Shown here piece after piece: positions 1-9,381 of a stretch of 60,655 bases of DNA; position 1 is the stretch's first letter, and every line of letters starts with the position of its first letter. The notes beneath the pieces were generated by a model, which was not told where the DNA came from, made no database searches, and saw nothing but the letters and a program-made list of their open reading frames with translations. Source of the DNA: Mycolicibacter heraklionensis (GTDB lineage Bacteria > Actinomycetota > Actinomycetes > Mycobacteriales > Mycobacteriaceae). Made by a program: the position numbers and the translations under genes. The stretch spans positions 1 to 60,655 of the forward strand of contig LZME01000079.1 of NCBI GenBank assembly GCA_001673575.1, written 5' to 3'.

Positions 1-299
1 CCGCCGGCGATCCGCTCGTGCTCGGCGGCCAGCTCCTCGTGCAGCGCCTCGCGCTCGTGATCGGGCGCGGCGGCCAGCTTCTTCTTGTGCAGGATGCCGA
101 CCGCGGCCTTGGCGCCCATCACCGCGACCTCGGCGTCCGGCCAGGCGAACACCTTGGTGGCGCCCAACGACCGCGAGTTCATCGCAATGTAGGCCCCGCC
201 GTAGGTCTTGCGGGTCACCAGCGTGACGCGGGGGACGGTGGCCTCACCGAACGCGTGCAGCAGCTTGGCGCCGCGGCGCACCACGCCACCCCATTCCTG
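1..299 (-). CDS. accD6: Acyl-CoA carboxylase carboxyltransferase beta chain, internal fragment (inverted copy)
   Basis: Read on the minus strand this piece encodes about 99 in-frame codons of a biotin-dependent carboxyltransferase: it starts at [20 protein letters not shown], continues through [20 protein letters not shown] and the [20 protein letters not shown] segment, and runs off the window at base 1. This is the C-terminal carboxyltransferase (crotonase-fold) half that binds the acyl-CoA. It faces the plus-strand piece at 297-503, with which it shares 77 bp in inverted orientation. Reverse-complementing 78-299 and placing it before 297 gives one uninterrupted 142-residue C-terminal part. 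The AccD6 name rests on the glpD1/Rv2250c-Rv2252-like neighbours, which follow accD6 in M. tuberculosis; another AccD paralogue is possible. Confidence 0.7.
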
Positions 300-373
300 G
301 CCGCCGCGCCCGATCACGAGCGCGAGGCGCTGCACGAGGAGCTGGCCGCCGAGCACGAGCGGATCGCCGGCGG
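1..373. repeat. 77-bp perfect inverted repeat forming a fold-back at the left end (1-77 / 297-373)
   Basis: Bases 1-77 are the exact reverse complement of 297-373; the match was checked base by base and fails at 78/296. The 219-bp loop (78-296) is accD sequence in the opposite orientation. A protein gene that folds back on itself exactly at a sequence end is the usual mark of a chimeric read or an assembly graph loop rather than of biology. Confidence 0.92.
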
Positions 374-503
374 GGTGGACAGCGCCATCGACATCGGCGT
401 GGTCGACGAGAAGATCGACCCGTCGCACACTCGCGGCAAGATCACCCAGGCACTGGCTGAGGCGCCCGCCCGCCGCGGCCGCCACAAGAACATCCCGCTG
501 TAA
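297..503 (+). CDS. accD6: Acyl-CoA carboxylase carboxyltransferase beta chain, C-terminal end (5' partial)
   Basis: The last 68 codons and TAA stop of a carboxyltransferase beta subunit: [20 protein letters not shown], then [18 protein letters not shown] and the terminal [10 protein letters not shown], which is typical of mycobacterial AccD proteins. These subunits transfer CO2 from carboxybiotin on an AccA subunit to acetyl- or propionyl-CoA; AccD6 supplies malonyl-CoA for FAS-I/FAS-II. The 5' part is missing because the sequence folds back at 297. The missing upstream 74 codons sit on the minus strand at 78-299. Assignment to AccD6, as opposed to AccD4 or AccD5, is from gene order only. Confidence 0.75.
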   Translation: MAAAPDHEREALHEELAAEHERIAGGVDSAIDIGVVDEKIDPSHTRGKITQALAEAPARRGRHKNIPL

Positions 504-581
504 ACACACCGCTGCAGATCTGACAGCGGATGGGCCCGAATCGCCATCCGCCGGCCGACATTTGGCGAATACTCCATTCCC

Positions 582-3110
582 ATGGAGTCATTCGACGAGA
601 CATCGCAAGTCAACACCGGTGAGTCCGAGACCGATGACGGCCGACCTCGCGCCATGCTGCGACGACGCCAGATATTGGGCGGCCTAGCGGCTTTAGGGGT
701 GGGCGGCGCCGGCGTCTCGGCGCTGGCCGGCTGCGAAAGCAAAGGCAGCAGCGGTGAAGCTGCCGGCGCCCCGGGTTATGGCACCGGGATCAACGACGGG
801 TTCAACGGCAAGATCGAACTCGACGTACGCGATTCGCAGCCCGACTGGGGCCCGTTCGAGCTCAAGCATGCCCCCCAGGACGCGCCCAATGTGCTGGTGG
901 TGCTCTATGACGACACCGGGATGGCGGCGTGGTCGCCCTACGGCGGAGCAATCGACATGCCCGTCATGCAACGCCTCGCCGACAACGGGCTGACCTATTC
1001 GCAATGGCACACCACGGCGCTGTGTTCACCGACCCGATCCTGCGTCTTGACCGGTCGCAATCACCACGTGAACCGCTTCGCCTCGATCACCGAGGGCTCC
1101 GACGGCTTCCCCGGCGCGGCGGCCCGCCTGCCCGCGCAATGCGCGACGATCGGACAGGTACTTCAGGACAACGGGTACAGCACGTTCTGGGTGGGCAAGA
1201 ACCACAACGTGCCCGAGGAGGACGTGTCCAGCGGGGGCAGCAAATCGGAGTGGCCACTGCAGAAGGGCTTCGATCGGTTCTATGGGTTTCTCGGCGGGGA
1301 AACCAACCAGTGGTACCCGGATCTGGTGGAGGACAACCGATTCATCGAACAGCCCTACAGCCCGGAAGACGGCTACCACCTGTCGAAAGATCTGGCCGAC
1401 AACGCGCTTCGCATGCTGCGCGACCAGCGGTCCAGCAATCCGTCCAAACCCTGGTACATGTGGTTCTGCCCGGGGGCCAATCACGCCCCGCACCACAGCC
1501 CGACCGAGTACGCCGAGAAGTACCGCGGCAGGTTCGACGACGGCTACGAGGCGTATCGGGAGTGGGTGTTGGCCCGCATGGTCGACAAGGGCATCATGCC
1601 CAAGGGCACCCGGCTGACGCCGCTCAATCCCCTTCCCGACGACGTCGCGTTGCCGGCTGACGCGGTACGGCCATGGAATTCGCTCAACGCCGACGAGAGA
1701 CGCCTGTTCTCCCGGATGGCCGAGGTCTTCGCCGGATTCTCCGAATACACCGACGCCCAGGTGGGCCGCATCGTCGACTACCTCGAGCACACCGGCCAGT
1801 TGGACAACACGCTCATCTTCTACTGCGCCGACAACGGCGCCTCCGGCGAGGGCTCCCCCAACGGCTCGGTCAATGAGAACAAATTCTTCAACGGCTACCC
1901 CGATGACCTGGCCGAGAACATGCGCTACCTCGACACGCTGGGCACCCCCGCCACCTACAACCACTATCCGACCGGCTGGGCGGCTGCGTTCTCCACACCG
2001 TTTCAGATGTTCAAGCGCTACTCGCAGTTCTCCGGAGGTACCTGCGACCCCATGGTGATCCACTGGCCCGCCGGGATCAAGGCCAAAGGCCAAGTGCGCC
2101 ACCAATACCACCACGCCACCGACATTGTGCCGACCATCCTCGATGCGGTCGGCATCCCGATGCCCGGGGAGTATCGCGGCGTGAAGCAGTACCCGCTCAA
2201 CGGGGTGTCGATGCGCTACAGCTTCGACTCCCCCGATGCGCCCACCGCCAAGAAGCGGCAGTACTACGCCATGCTGGGCACCCGCGGAATCTGGGAGGAC
2301 GGCTGGAAGGCGTCAGCGCTGCACGCACCGATCAGTGGCAAGGGCCACTTCGATCAGGACCGCTGGGAGCTCTACCACGTCGATGAAGATCGCTCCGAAT
2401 CCACGAACGTCGCCGACCAACATCCCGACAAGCTCAAGGCACTCATCGACGCGTGGCACGTGGAGGCCAAGAACAACTACGTCCTGCCGCTGGACGACCG
2501 CACGGCAACCGAGTTGATCACCATCACCCGGCCGCAGTTCGAACCACCGCGCGATCGCTACACCTACTACCCGGACACCGCTCCGGTTCCGGAAGGCGTG
2601 GCAGCCAACATCCGCGGGCGGTCCTACAAGATCGTGGCGAGCGTCGATCTGGCCCGCGAGGCCCAAGGGGTGCTCTTTGCCCACGGGTCCCGGTTCGGCG
2701 GACATGTGCTGTTCATCAAGGACGGCAAGCTGCACTACGTGTACAACTTCCTCGGCATCAAACCCGAGCAGGAGTTCGTCTCGCGGCCACTGACGCCCGG
2801 CAAGCACACCCTCGGCATGGAATTCGTCCGCAAAGAGGCGGGAAAATACGGCGAATCCCTCGGCACCACCACGCTTTACGTGGACGGTAACCCCGTGGAC
2901 ACGGGTCCGATGCGCGCCCAATTGGGCAAGTTCACCCTCGCCGGCGACGGCCTGTGCGTCGGATACGACAGCGGCGACAACGTCTCCGACCAGTACCAGA
3001 ACCCCGGCACCTTCACCGGCGGCAGCATTGCGGCCGTCGTCATCGACGTCAGCAGTGAAGCCTTCGTCGACCTACAGCGGGAAGCGGCAGCCGCACTGGC
3101 GCGCGACTGA
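582..3110 (+). CDS. Arylsulfatase, predicted Tat-exported lipoprotein
   Basis: 842 residues of the alkaline-phosphatase-like sulfatase family, which hydrolyses sulfate esters. The active-site motif CSPTR is present: Cys148 is the residue converted to formylglycine, and TGR follows. The metal-binding Asp pair lies at 110-111 (LYDD). Residues 26-50 hold RRRQ, a hydrophobic stretch and LAG before Cys51, that is, a twin-arginine signal with a lipobox, so the enzyme is probably anchored outside the membrane. Length is close to the 787-970 residues of mycobacterial AtsA/AtsB/AtsD. The last ~200 residues form a beta-rich region after the catalytic domain. An internal ATG at 654 would still keep the signal, so the start is uncertain. 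It is convergent with the next gene, with 6 bp between. Substrate unknown; activity would need a formylglycine-generating enzyme, not seen here. Confidence 0.9.
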   Translation: MESFDETSQVNTGESETDDGRPRAMLRRRQILGGLAALGVGGAGVSALAGCESKGSSGEAAGAPGYGTGINDGFNGKIELDVRDSQPDWGPFELKHAPQDAPNVLVVLYDDTGMAAWSPYGGAIDMPVMQRLADNGLTYSQWHTTALCSPTRSCVLTGRNHHVNRFASITEGSDGFPGAAARLPAQCATIGQVLQDNGYSTFWVGKNHNVPEEDVSSGGSKSEWPLQKGFDRFYGFLGGETNQWYPDLVEDNRFIEQPYSPEDGYHLSKDLADNALRMLRDQRSSNPSKPWYMWFCPGANHAPHHSPTEYAEKYRGRFDDGYEAYREWVLARMVDKGIMPKGTRLTPLNPLPDDVALPADAVRPWNSLNADERRLFSRMAEVFAGFSEYTDAQVGRIVDYLEHTGQLDNTLIFYCADNGASGEGSPNGSVNENKFFNGYPDDLAENMRYLDTLGTPATYNHYPTGWAAAFSTPFQMFKRYSQFSGGTCDPMVIHWPAGIKAKGQVRHQYHHATDIVPTILDAVGIPMPGEYRGVKQYPLNGVSMRYSFDSPDAPTAKKRQYYAMLGTRGIWEDGWKASALHAPISGKGHFDQDRWELYHVDEDRSESTNVADQHPDKLKALIDAWHVEAKNNYVLPLDDRTATELITITRPQFEPPRDRYTYYPDTAPVPEGVAANIRGRSYKIVASVDLAREAQGVLFAHGSRFGGHVLFIKDGKLHYVYNFLGIKPEQEFVSRPLTPGKHTLGMEFVRKEAGKYGESLGTTTLYVDGNPVDTGPMRAQLGKFTLAGDGLCVGYDSGDNVSDQYQNPGTFTGGSIAAVVIDVSSEAFVDLQREAAAALARD

Positions 3111-3116
3111 CCGGGC

Positions 3117-3866
3117 TCACCGGGTGGTGTAGCCGCCGTTGGCGAAGACGGTCTGTCCGGTGATCCAGTGGCCGCCGTCGAGCAGGAACAAGACCAGCGG
3201 CGCGATGTCCTCGATCTGGGTCAACCGATTGCCCATCGCCTGCGACTTGTGGAACTCGACGCGCTCGGGGGTCTCCTGCGGGTAGAAGAACGGCGTGTCC
3301 ATCGGCCCGGGCGCGACGCTGTTGACATTGATCCCCCGGCCCCCGAACTCCTTGGCCGCGGCACGGGTGAAGTGCTCGACCGGACTCTTGGAGCCCGCAT
3401 AGGTGGAGTAGCCGTCGGTGAACGCCCCCAGCAGCGCGGTCACGATCGTCACCACCGAACCGTTGTCGTTGAGGCGCTTGCCGGCCTCCTGCAAGAAGAA
3501 GTACGCGGACTTGGCGTTGATGTCGAACATCGAGTCGTACTCGGCTTCGGTGGTCTCCAACATGGGCTTTCGCAGCACCTTGCCGACGGTGTTGACGGCG
3601 AAGTCCAGGCCGCCGAAGGCGTCCACCGCGGCGTCGAAGAGGGCGGTGACATTGGCCGGAACGGTCAGGTCGCCCTGCACCTTGATGGCCTTGGCACCGG
3701 CGTCTTGCACCGCAGCCACGGTCTTGTCGGCGTCGGGCTCCGAGCTGTCGCTGTTGTAGTGCACCGCGACGTTGACGCCGTGCGAGCCCAAGGTGGTGCT
3801 GATCAGCCCGCCCAGGTTCTTAGCCCCCGCGGCCACCACTGCCGATTTTCCGGTCAAGTCACTCAT
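3117..3866 (-). CDS. Short-chain dehydrogenase/reductase
   Basis: 249 residues with a classical Rossmann SDR layout: N-terminal AAGAKNLGG in place of the canonical TGxxxGxG motif, Tyr156 and Lys160 in the YAGSK motif, and a C-terminal GQTVFANGG segment common to FabG-like reductases. The usual catalytic Ser about 13 residues before the Tyr appears to be Thr143 (IVTALLG), which is unusual but can work in SDRs. It is divergent from a LysR-type regulator across 107 bp, the usual arrangement of a regulator and its target. Substrate unknown; an NAD(P)-dependent alcohol/ketone oxidoreductase is the safest description. Confidence 0.85.
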   Translation of the reverse strand: MSDLTGKSAVVAAGAKNLGGLISTTLGSHGVNVAVHYNSDSSEPDADKTVAAVQDAGAKAIKVQGDLTVPANVTALFDAAVDAFGGLDFAVNTVGKVLRKPMLETTEAEYDSMFDINAKSAYFFLQEAGKRLNDNGSVVTIVTALLGAFTDGYSTYAGSKSPVEHFTRAAAKEFGGRGINVNSVAPGPMDTPFFYPQETPERVEFHKSQAMGNRLTQIEDIAPLVLFLLDGGHWITGQTVFANGGYTTR

Positions 3867-3925
3867 GGAAGTCCCCTTCTGTGTCTGAACCCGAAACTAA
3901 CCGGACACCACACAAATGAGAAACA

Positions 3926-3958
3926 GCGTTATACGCGTGATCGACAAATACTGTTTGT
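3926..3958. promoter_or_regulatory. Two small palindromes between divergent SDR and LysR genes
   Basis: The 107-bp divergent gap holds GCGT-TAT-ACGC at 3926-3936 and ACAAA-N5-TTTGT at 3944-3958, in a stretch poorer in G+C than the genes. LysR-type regulators bind imperfect dyads next to their own gene, so these are candidate operator sites. Inference from position and symmetry only. Confidence 0.4.
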
Positions 3959-3973
3959 GGCTAGCATGGGCCG

Positions 3974-4852
3974 ATGTTTCCGGTCCCGGACCTTCGCCGC
4001 CTGACCCACTTCATCGCCGTCGCCGAGTCCGCCGGCTTCACCAGCGCCGCCACGCAGCTGCACTTGTCACAGCAGGCGTTGTCGCATTCGGTGCAACAGC
4101 TGGAGAAGGAGATCGGCGTGACGCTGCTGGTGCGCGCCGGGCGCCGCGTCACCCTGACCGCTGCCGGCCAGACCCTGATGGACGAGGGCCGCGCGCTGTT
4201 GGCGGCGGCTCGAACCCTCACCGCGCACACCCGGGCCGCGGCCAGTGCCCAGCCGGATGAGTTCGTAGTCGGGCACTCCCCTGCGATCAGCAATCACGAC
4301 GTCTATGCCCTGATCGAACCGGCGATCGCCGCCTCGCCCGACACGTCGTTCACGGTCGTGCAGCTGTTTCCCGATCGGCTGACCGCCGGGGTGCGCGAAG
4401 GCACCGTGCAGTTGGGGCTGCGCCGAGCCGTGGTGCCCCAGGACCTATTGGCCGGCGCGGTGATCGGCTACGACCCACTGCGGATCGCCGTGCCCGCCGA
4501 TCACCCGCTGGCAGCGCGCTCCCGCATCCGCATCGCCGATCTCGCCGACGAACTGATCGCGCTGTGGGCGCCGCCCGGCGCCTCCTACTACAGCGACTTT
4601 CTGATCAACGCCTGCCGGCGTGCCGGTTTCGAGCCGCAGTACCGGGTCAGCCGGGTGCAGGGCTGCCCTCCTGAGGTCGCGGCCCTGACCGAAAGCGCCG
4701 TCGCGTTCGTCACCGCACCGGCCGGTCCGGCCCTCGGCGGCACCGTCACCATTGTCGATCTCGACGAGCCGCTGCTGGTGCCGCTGCAGGCGCTGTGGCA
4801 GCCCCACACCAGTTCAGCGGTGCGAGATCTCATCCTGCGAGGTCGCCCTTGA
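3974..4852 (+). CDS. LysR-family transcriptional regulator
   Basis: 292 residues. Residues 1-62 form the LysR winged helix-turn-helix (LRRLTHFIAVAESAGFTSAA, LHLSQQALSHSVQQLEKEIG, LLVRAGRRVTLTAAG), followed by a linker helix and a periplasmic-binding-protein-like effector domain. Length is normal for the family. It is transcribed away from the SDR at 3117-3866 and probably controls it and itself. The ATG at 3974 is well placed for the HTH. Effector unknown. Confidence 0.9.
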   Translation: MFPVPDLRRLTHFIAVAESAGFTSAATQLHLSQQALSHSVQQLEKEIGVTLLVRAGRRVTLTAAGQTLMDEGRALLAAARTLTAHTRAAASAQPDEFVVGHSPAISNHDVYALIEPAIAASPDTSFTVVQLFPDRLTAGVREGTVQLGLRRAVVPQDLLAGAVIGYDPLRIAVPADHPLAARSRIRIADLADELIALWAPPGASYYSDFLINACRRAGFEPQYRVSRVQGCPPEVAALTESAVAFVTAPAGPALGGTVTIVDLDEPLLVPLQALWQPHTSSAVRDLILRGRP

Positions 4853-4927
4853 CAACCGGTACGCCCAGCCCAGACAATTCATCGTGTGATGAATTAGTTG
4901 TGGCCGCCTGGAACCGGAAGGATTCCG

Positions 4928-5494
4928 ATGCCCGGATATCTCGCCGCCTTGGCGCTCGCGCTCTGCCCCATCGTGGTCGTTGCCCGTCTGATCATGCTGC
5001 GACGCAGTGGAACCGACGCCATGCACTTCGGGAGCACGGATCGCAAGGACTTCCTGATTCCACCCTTCGCGCTGGTCTACTTCTACGTGGTCTTCGCCGG
5101 CGCCTTCGGATGGCCGTTGGTGGGCTCCGAGCGGTTCTGGCGATCCGATGCCATCTCGGGGGCCGGAGTCGCCTGCTGTTTTGCCGGCCTGCTGTTCCTC
5201 GTGTCGAGCCTGGTCGCCTTCGGCAGCAGCTTTCGTGTCGGCATCGACACCGACAACCCGGACAAGCTGGTGACGTCGGGCGTTTTTGCATTAAGCCGCA
5301 ACCCCATCTATGTCGGGTTCGGGCTGGTGCTGCTCGGCCAGTTCCTGGTGTTCCCGAGCTGGATTCCGTTGATCTATCTGCTCGCCGGCGGGTGGCTGTT
5401 CAACCGCCAGGTGCTGCGCGAGGAAGCATTCATGCGTGAGCACTACGGCCGCGAGTACGCCGACTACTGCAGCCGAGTTCGCCGGTATCTGTAG
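4928..5494 (+). CDS. Isoprenylcysteine-carboxyl-methyltransferase-like membrane protein
   Basis: 188 residues, mostly membrane-spanning (hydrophobic stretches near residues 4-20, 45-65, 75-98 and 125-160). It contains the PEMT/ICMT-type C-terminal signature: LVTSGVFALSRNPIYVGFGL, then REEAFMREHYGREYADYCSR. Members methylate lipid or small-molecule acceptors from S-adenosylmethionine at the membrane. The ATG at 4928 was chosen over an upstream TTG at 4898 because a GGAAGGA ribosome site precedes it by 5 bases. It follows the LysR gene on the same strand after 75 bp. Substrate cannot be named. Confidence 0.8.
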   Translation: MPGYLAALALALCPIVVVARLIMLRRSGTDAMHFGSTDRKDFLIPPFALVYFYVVFAGAFGWPLVGSERFWRSDAISGAGVACCFAGLLFLVSSLVAFGSSFRVGIDTDNPDKLVTSGVFALSRNPIYVGFGLVLLGQFLVFPSWIPLIYLLAGGWLFNRQVLREEAFMREHYGREYADYCSRVRRYL

Positions 5495-5618
5495 CACTTC
5501 CGCCGAGTGCGAGGATCGCCGACAGCGCCCGCTGCAGCGCGGCGTCGGGGTCGGCCGGTAGCGCGATACCCTCGGCCTTCGAGGCAGTCGATACGAGTTG
5601 GTTCCGTTACGAGCCGGC

Positions 5619-7157
5619 TCAATCCGCAGCCGCGAGAAATTCGCGTGCCACCTGCACGACGCGGGCGCGGTCTTCGGCCACCAGCCCGATCCGGGTCCGC
5701 CGATCCACGATGTCCTCCACGGTCAGCGCACCTTCGTGGCTAACCGCGTACTCGAACTCGGCACGGATCACGTCGATGCCCTCGGCAACCGCCGCGGCGG
5801 GCCGATCACAGGTGGCGGCGGCCAACACATTGGCCGCCTCCCCGCCATAGCGCAGCACCAGCGACTCGGGCAGGGCAGCAGTCAGCGGAAGGCGCGACCC
5901 CTCGTTGCCGGGTGCACCGATCAACGGCAAGTCCCGCGTGCGACACGGCGCGGCCGGTAACGCTCGCAGGCGCACGGCCCGGTCCAGCACGTCTTCGGCC
6001 ATATGCCGGTATTCGGTCAGCTTGCCGCCGATCACGCTGAACACCCCGGTCTCCGATTCGACGACGGCGTGATTGCGTGAGACGTCCGCGGTGCGGCCTT
6101 CTCCGGTGTCGATCAGCGGCCGCAGCCCCGCGTAGGCGCCGCGGACGTCGACCGTGCTCAGCGCGGTGCCCAACGCGGTGTTGACGGTCTCCAACAGGAA
6201 TGAGATCTCTGCCGAGGTGGGTTGCGGCACATCGGGAATCGGCCCGGGCGCCTCTTCGTCGGTAAGTCCCAGATACACCCGGCCGAGCTGTTCGGGCATG
6301 GCGAACACGAACCGGTTGAGCTCACCGGGGATCGGCACGGTCAGCGCGGCGGTCGGATTGCCGAAGGTGGCCGCGTCGAACACCAGGTGCGTTCCGCGGC
6401 TCGGGCGTAGCCGTAGTGCCGCGTCGATGTCAGCGGCCCAGACTCCGGTCGCGTTGATCACCGCCCGCGCGGTGACGTCGAACGACTCACCCGAGATCTG
6501 GTCGGTCAGCCGTACCGTGTCCCCGGTGGCGTGCGATGCCGCCACATAGGTCAGGATCGTCGCGCCGTGCTGGGCCGCGGTTCGAGCGACCGCCGTGACC
6601 AGGCGAGCGTCGTCGATCAATTGCCCGTCGTAGGCCAACAGGCCACCGTCGAGGCCGTCGCGGCGCACGGTCGGCGCCAACTGCACGGCGTGTTCGGCGG
6701 AGACCCGTCGCGAGCGGGGCAACACCGTCGCCGGTGTGCCGGCCAACCTGCGCAGGGCGTCGCCGGCGAGAAACCCGGTGCGTACCAGGGCCCGATCCCG
6801 TCGCGGCATCGATCCCAGCAGCGGGACAAGTTGCGGCATCGCCCGCACCAGGTGAGGTGCGTTGCGGGTCATCAGGATTCCGCGCTCGATGGCGCTGCGC
6901 CGCGCAATGCCCACATTGCCGGTCGCCAGGTAGCGCAGTCCGCCATGCACCAGCTTGGAACTCCACCGGCTGGTGCCGAACGCCAGGTCTTGCTTGTCCA
7001 CACACACCACCCGCAGGCCGCGGGTGGCCGCGTCCAGGGCGATGCCGGCGCCGGTGATGCCCGCGCCGATCACGATGACGTCGACGGGCGCGCCGTCGGC
7101 CAGTGCGGTCAGTTCGGCGGTGCGGCGGGCGGAGTTGAGCGCAGCGGTATCGGACAT
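5619..7157 (-). CDS. glpD: FAD-dependent glycerol-3-phosphate dehydrogenase
   Basis: 512 residues of the GlpD family, which oxidises sn-glycerol-3-phosphate to dihydroxyacetone phosphate at the membrane and passes electrons to quinone. The FAD dinucleotide motif is GAGITGAGIA (31-40). The GlpD signature GTSRWSSKLVHGGLRYL follows at about 61-77, and a typical C-terminal GlpD domain is present. The ATG at 7157 overlaps the TGA of the upstream TetR gene by one base (TGATG), so the two are translationally coupled. Size and context match M. tuberculosis GlpD1 (Rv2249c) next to Rv2250c (TetR). The DHAP it makes is a plausible feedstock for the divergent alkyl-DHAP-synthase-like enzyme. Confidence 0.92.
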   Translation of the reverse strand: MSDTAALNSARRTAELTALADGAPVDVIVIGAGITGAGIALDAATRGLRVVCVDKQDLAFGTSRWSSKLVHGGLRYLATGNVGIARRSAIERGILMTRNAPHLVRAMPQLVPLLGSMPRRDRALVRTGFLAGDALRRLAGTPATVLPRSRRVSAEHAVQLAPTVRRDGLDGGLLAYDGQLIDDARLVTAVARTAAQHGATILTYVAASHATGDTVRLTDQISGESFDVTARAVINATGVWAADIDAALRLRPSRGTHLVFDAATFGNPTAALTVPIPGELNRFVFAMPEQLGRVYLGLTDEEAPGPIPDVPQPTSAEISFLLETVNTALGTALSTVDVRGAYAGLRPLIDTGEGRTADVSRNHAVVESETGVFSVIGGKLTEYRHMAEDVLDRAVRLRALPAAPCRTRDLPLIGAPGNEGSRLPLTAALPESLVLRYGGEAANVLAAATCDRPAAAVAEGIDVIRAEFEYAVSHEGALTVEDIVDRRTRIGLVAEDRARVVQVAREFLAAAD

Positions 7158-7735
7158 CAGGAGAGGTACCTGTTCAGTGTGTAGGCCAGTTCGGCGGAGA
7201 GCGCGTCCTCGTCGAGGATCGACGCGACGACTTGCGCGGACTGAATGGCCGATTGGGTGATCAGCAGGCACATCGCGGCGAGTTCACGCGGGTCGCCGGC
7301 TCGCACGCTGCCGGCGGCCTGGGCGCCGCCGAGTTCGCCGGCCACCAGGTCGAGCAGTCGCCGCTGGCTGGCCCCCATCCGCTGGGCGATGTAGACCATC
7401 GCCAGATCGGGAGCGTGATGCAGCACCTGCATCACCACCTCGTCGTGGCGCAGCCGCGCCGCAACCGCGACGATCCGCGTCACCAGCGCCTCGCGCCCGG
7501 TTCCGGGTTGCTCGAGTTCGGTCCAGGCCGCGGTGATCCGTGAGGTCAGCAGTGCGGCGATCACCGAGCGGCTGTCCGACCACCGCCGATACACCGTTGG
7601 GCGACTCACCCCGGCGCGGCGCGCGATGGCCGCCAGGGTGACCCGCTCCATTCCCAATGCGAGCAGGCAGCTCGCGGCGGCGTCGAGGATGCGCTCCCCG
7701 ACCTCCACCTGCTCGTCATTACTAGTTGACAGCAT
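7157..7735 (-). CDS. TetR-family transcriptional regulator
   Basis: 192 residues with an N-terminal TetR helix-turn-helix (ERILDAAASCLLALG, VTLAAIARRAGVSRPTVYRR) and a variable ligand domain. It is the first gene of an operon with glpD (one-base TGATG overlap) and divergent from the flavoprotein gene, with only 17 bp between start codons. By position it corresponds to Rv2250c and probably represses both directions from sites lying over the start codons. Ligand unknown; a glycerolipid-related molecule is an inference from neighbours. Confidence 0.88.
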   Translation of the reverse strand: MLSTSNDEQVEVGERILDAAASCLLALGMERVTLAAIARRAGVSRPTVYRRWSDSRSVIAALLTSRITAAWTELEQPGTGREALVTRIVAVAARLRHDEVVMQVLHHAPDLAMVYIAQRMGASQRRLLDLVAGELGGAQAAGSVRAGDPRELAAMCLLITQSAIQSAQVVASILDEDALSAELAYTLNRYLS

Positions 7736-7752
7736 GTGTAATACTGTAACGC
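7718..7752. promoter_or_regulatory. Compact divergent promoter/operator between TetR-glpD and flavoprotein genes
   Basis: Only 17 bp separate the ATG at 7735 (minus) and the ATG at 7753 (plus), so promoters must overlap coding sequence or yield leaderless mRNAs. A dyad ATTAC-N15-GTAAT spans 7718-7742, and the gap carries a direct TGTAA repeat (7737-7741 and 7745-7749). Both are candidate TetR contacts. No Shine-Dalgarno is visible for the plus-strand gene, which fits leaderless initiation. Inference. Confidence 0.35.
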
Positions 7753-9381
7753 ATGACGCAGGCCGATGCCGACGACGCCCTGAACCCGCCGATGAAGTGG
7801 AACGCCTGGGGCGATCCGGCAGCGGCCAAGCCGTTGAGCGACGGCATCCGTCAACTGCTCAAGGCGGCGCTGGGGGTGGACGGCACGAGCGCCGCGGAAC
7901 GCGATCCGAACCAGGTCTCGCTGACGCCGTCGGCACTGACCGAAGCTGACCACACAGCGTTGGCGGCGATCGTGGGCGATGGTTTCTGCCGCACCGATCA
8001 CACCGCCCGGCTACTGCACGCCGGGGGCAAGTCCACCCTGGATCTACTGCGGCGCAATGATTCCGGCCCCCAGGATGCGCCCGACGCGGTGCTACTGCCG
8101 GGTAGTGACGATGAAGTCGCGTCGGTCTTGAGCTACTGCAGCCGACACGCCATCGCGGTGGTTCCCTTCGGCGGCGGCACCAGCGTCGTGGGCGGGCTCG
8201 ACCCGCTCCGCGGCGAATCCGGCGCCCTGAAAGCCGTCGTGTGCCTGGACCTGCGCCGGTTCGACGAACTGCTGAACCTCGACGAGGTCTCCGGCGAGGC
8301 GGAATTCGGCGCCGGGGTCACCGGGCCGCAGGCCGAGCGGCTGCTCGGTGAGCGCGGTTTCTCGCTGGGCCATTTTCCGCAGAGCTTTCAGTTCGCCACC
8401 CTCGGCGGCTTCGCCGCCACCCGCTCCTCGGGTCAGGACTCGGCCGGCTATGGCCGCTTCGACGACATGGTCCGCGGCCTGCGGATGATCACCCCGGCCG
8501 GCGTGTTGGACCTGGGTCGCGCGCCGGCCTCGGCCGCCGGGCCGGATCTGCGCCAGCTGTTGCTGGGGTCCGAAGGCGTGTTCGGCGTCATCACCCGGGT
8601 GCGGGTGCGGGTGCATCCGGTGCCGGCAACCACCCGCTATGAGGCCTGGTCGTTCCCGGACTTCGCCACCGGCGCCGCGGCGCTGCGCGCGGTCACGCAG
8701 ACCGGCACCGGACCGACCGTCATCCGACTGTCCGACGAAGCCGAGACGGGCGTGAACCTGGCCACCACCGAACAGATCGGCGAGCAACAGATCACCGGGG
8801 GCTGCCTGGCGATCACGCTGTTCGAGGGGACCGCCGAGCACACCGAAAGCCGGCATGCCGAGACCCGGGCGGTGCTGGCCGCGCACGGCGGCACGTCGCT
8901 GGGCGAGGAACCGGCGCGGGCCTGGGAGCACGGTCGATTCTCCGCGCCCTACCTGCGCGATTCGCTGCTGGCCGCCGGGGCGCTGTGCGAAACGCTGGAG
9001 ACCGCCACCGACTGGGCGCGCGTTCCCACGCTCAAGACAGCGGTCACCGAGGCGCTGACCACCGCGCTGGGCGACAGCGGGACGCCCGCACTGGTGTTGT
9101 GCCACATCTCGCACGTCTACCCGACCGGCGCATCGCTGTACTTCACCGTGGTGGCGGGTCAGCGCGGCAATCCGATCGACCAGTGGCAGGCCGCGAAAGT
9201 CGCTGCGGGCGATGCGATCATGCGGGCAGGCGGAACCATCACCCACCACCACGCGGTCGGGGCCGACCACCGGCCGTGGATGGCCGAAGAGGTGGGCGAG
9301 CTGGGTGTGCAGGTGTTGCGAGCGGTCAAGGCCACGCTGGACCCGGCCGGAATCCTCAACCCCGGCAAACTGATTCCATGA
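7753..9381 (+). CDS. FAD-binding oxidase related to alkyl-dihydroxyacetone-phosphate synthase
   Basis: 542 residues of the vanillyl-alcohol-oxidase flavoprotein family. Features shared with alkyl-DHAP synthase (AGPS) are an early MKWNAWGDP (14-22, like KWNGWG of AGPS), the FAD phosphate loop PFGGGTSVVGG near 138-148, GGFAATRSSGQDSAGYGRFD, and a late His-rich THHHAVG near 497-503. AGPS swaps the acyl group of acyl-DHAP for a fatty alcohol to start ether-lipid synthesis. The orthologue by gene order is Rv2251. Its stop overlaps the next gene by 4 bp (ATGA), so it is coupled to a lipid kinase. A plain hydroxyacid or lipid-alcohol oxidase is the alternative. Confidence 0.85.
   Translation: MTQADADDALNPPMKWNAWGDPAAAKPLSDGIRQLLKAALGVDGTSAAERDPNQVSLTPSALTEADHTALAAIVGDGFCRTDHTARLLHAGGKSTLDLLRRNDSGPQDAPDAVLLPGSDDEVASVLSYCSRHAIAVVPFGGGTSVVGGLDPLRGESGALKAVVCLDLRRFDELLNLDEVSGEAEFGAGVTGPQAERLLGERGFSLGHFPQSFQFATLGGFAATRSSGQDSAGYGRFDDMVRGLRMITPAGVLDLGRAPASAAGPDLRQLLLGSEGVFGVITRVRVRVHPVPATTRYEAWSFPDFATGAAALRAVTQTGTGPTVIRLSDEAETGVNLATTEQIGEQQITGGCLAITLFEGTAEHTESRHAETRAVLAAHGGTSLGEEPARAWEHGRFSAPYLRDSLLAAGALCETLETATDWARVPTLKTAVTEALTTALGDSGTPALVLCHISHVYPTGASLYFTVVAGQRGNPIDQWQAAKVAAGDAIMRAGGTITHHHAVGADHRPWMAEEVGELGVQVLRAVKATLDPAGILNPGKLIP

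Noticed and set aside
1026..2114. Long minus-strand open frame of about 360 codons inside the sulfatase gene
   Set aside because: Its Val/Gly/Arg-rich product is the typical shadow of a high-G+C gene; the plus strand has clear sulfatase motifs.
8092..9270. Minus-strand open frame of 392 codons inside the flavoprotein gene
   Set aside because: Antisense of a well-supported AGPS-like gene, with no domain recognised.
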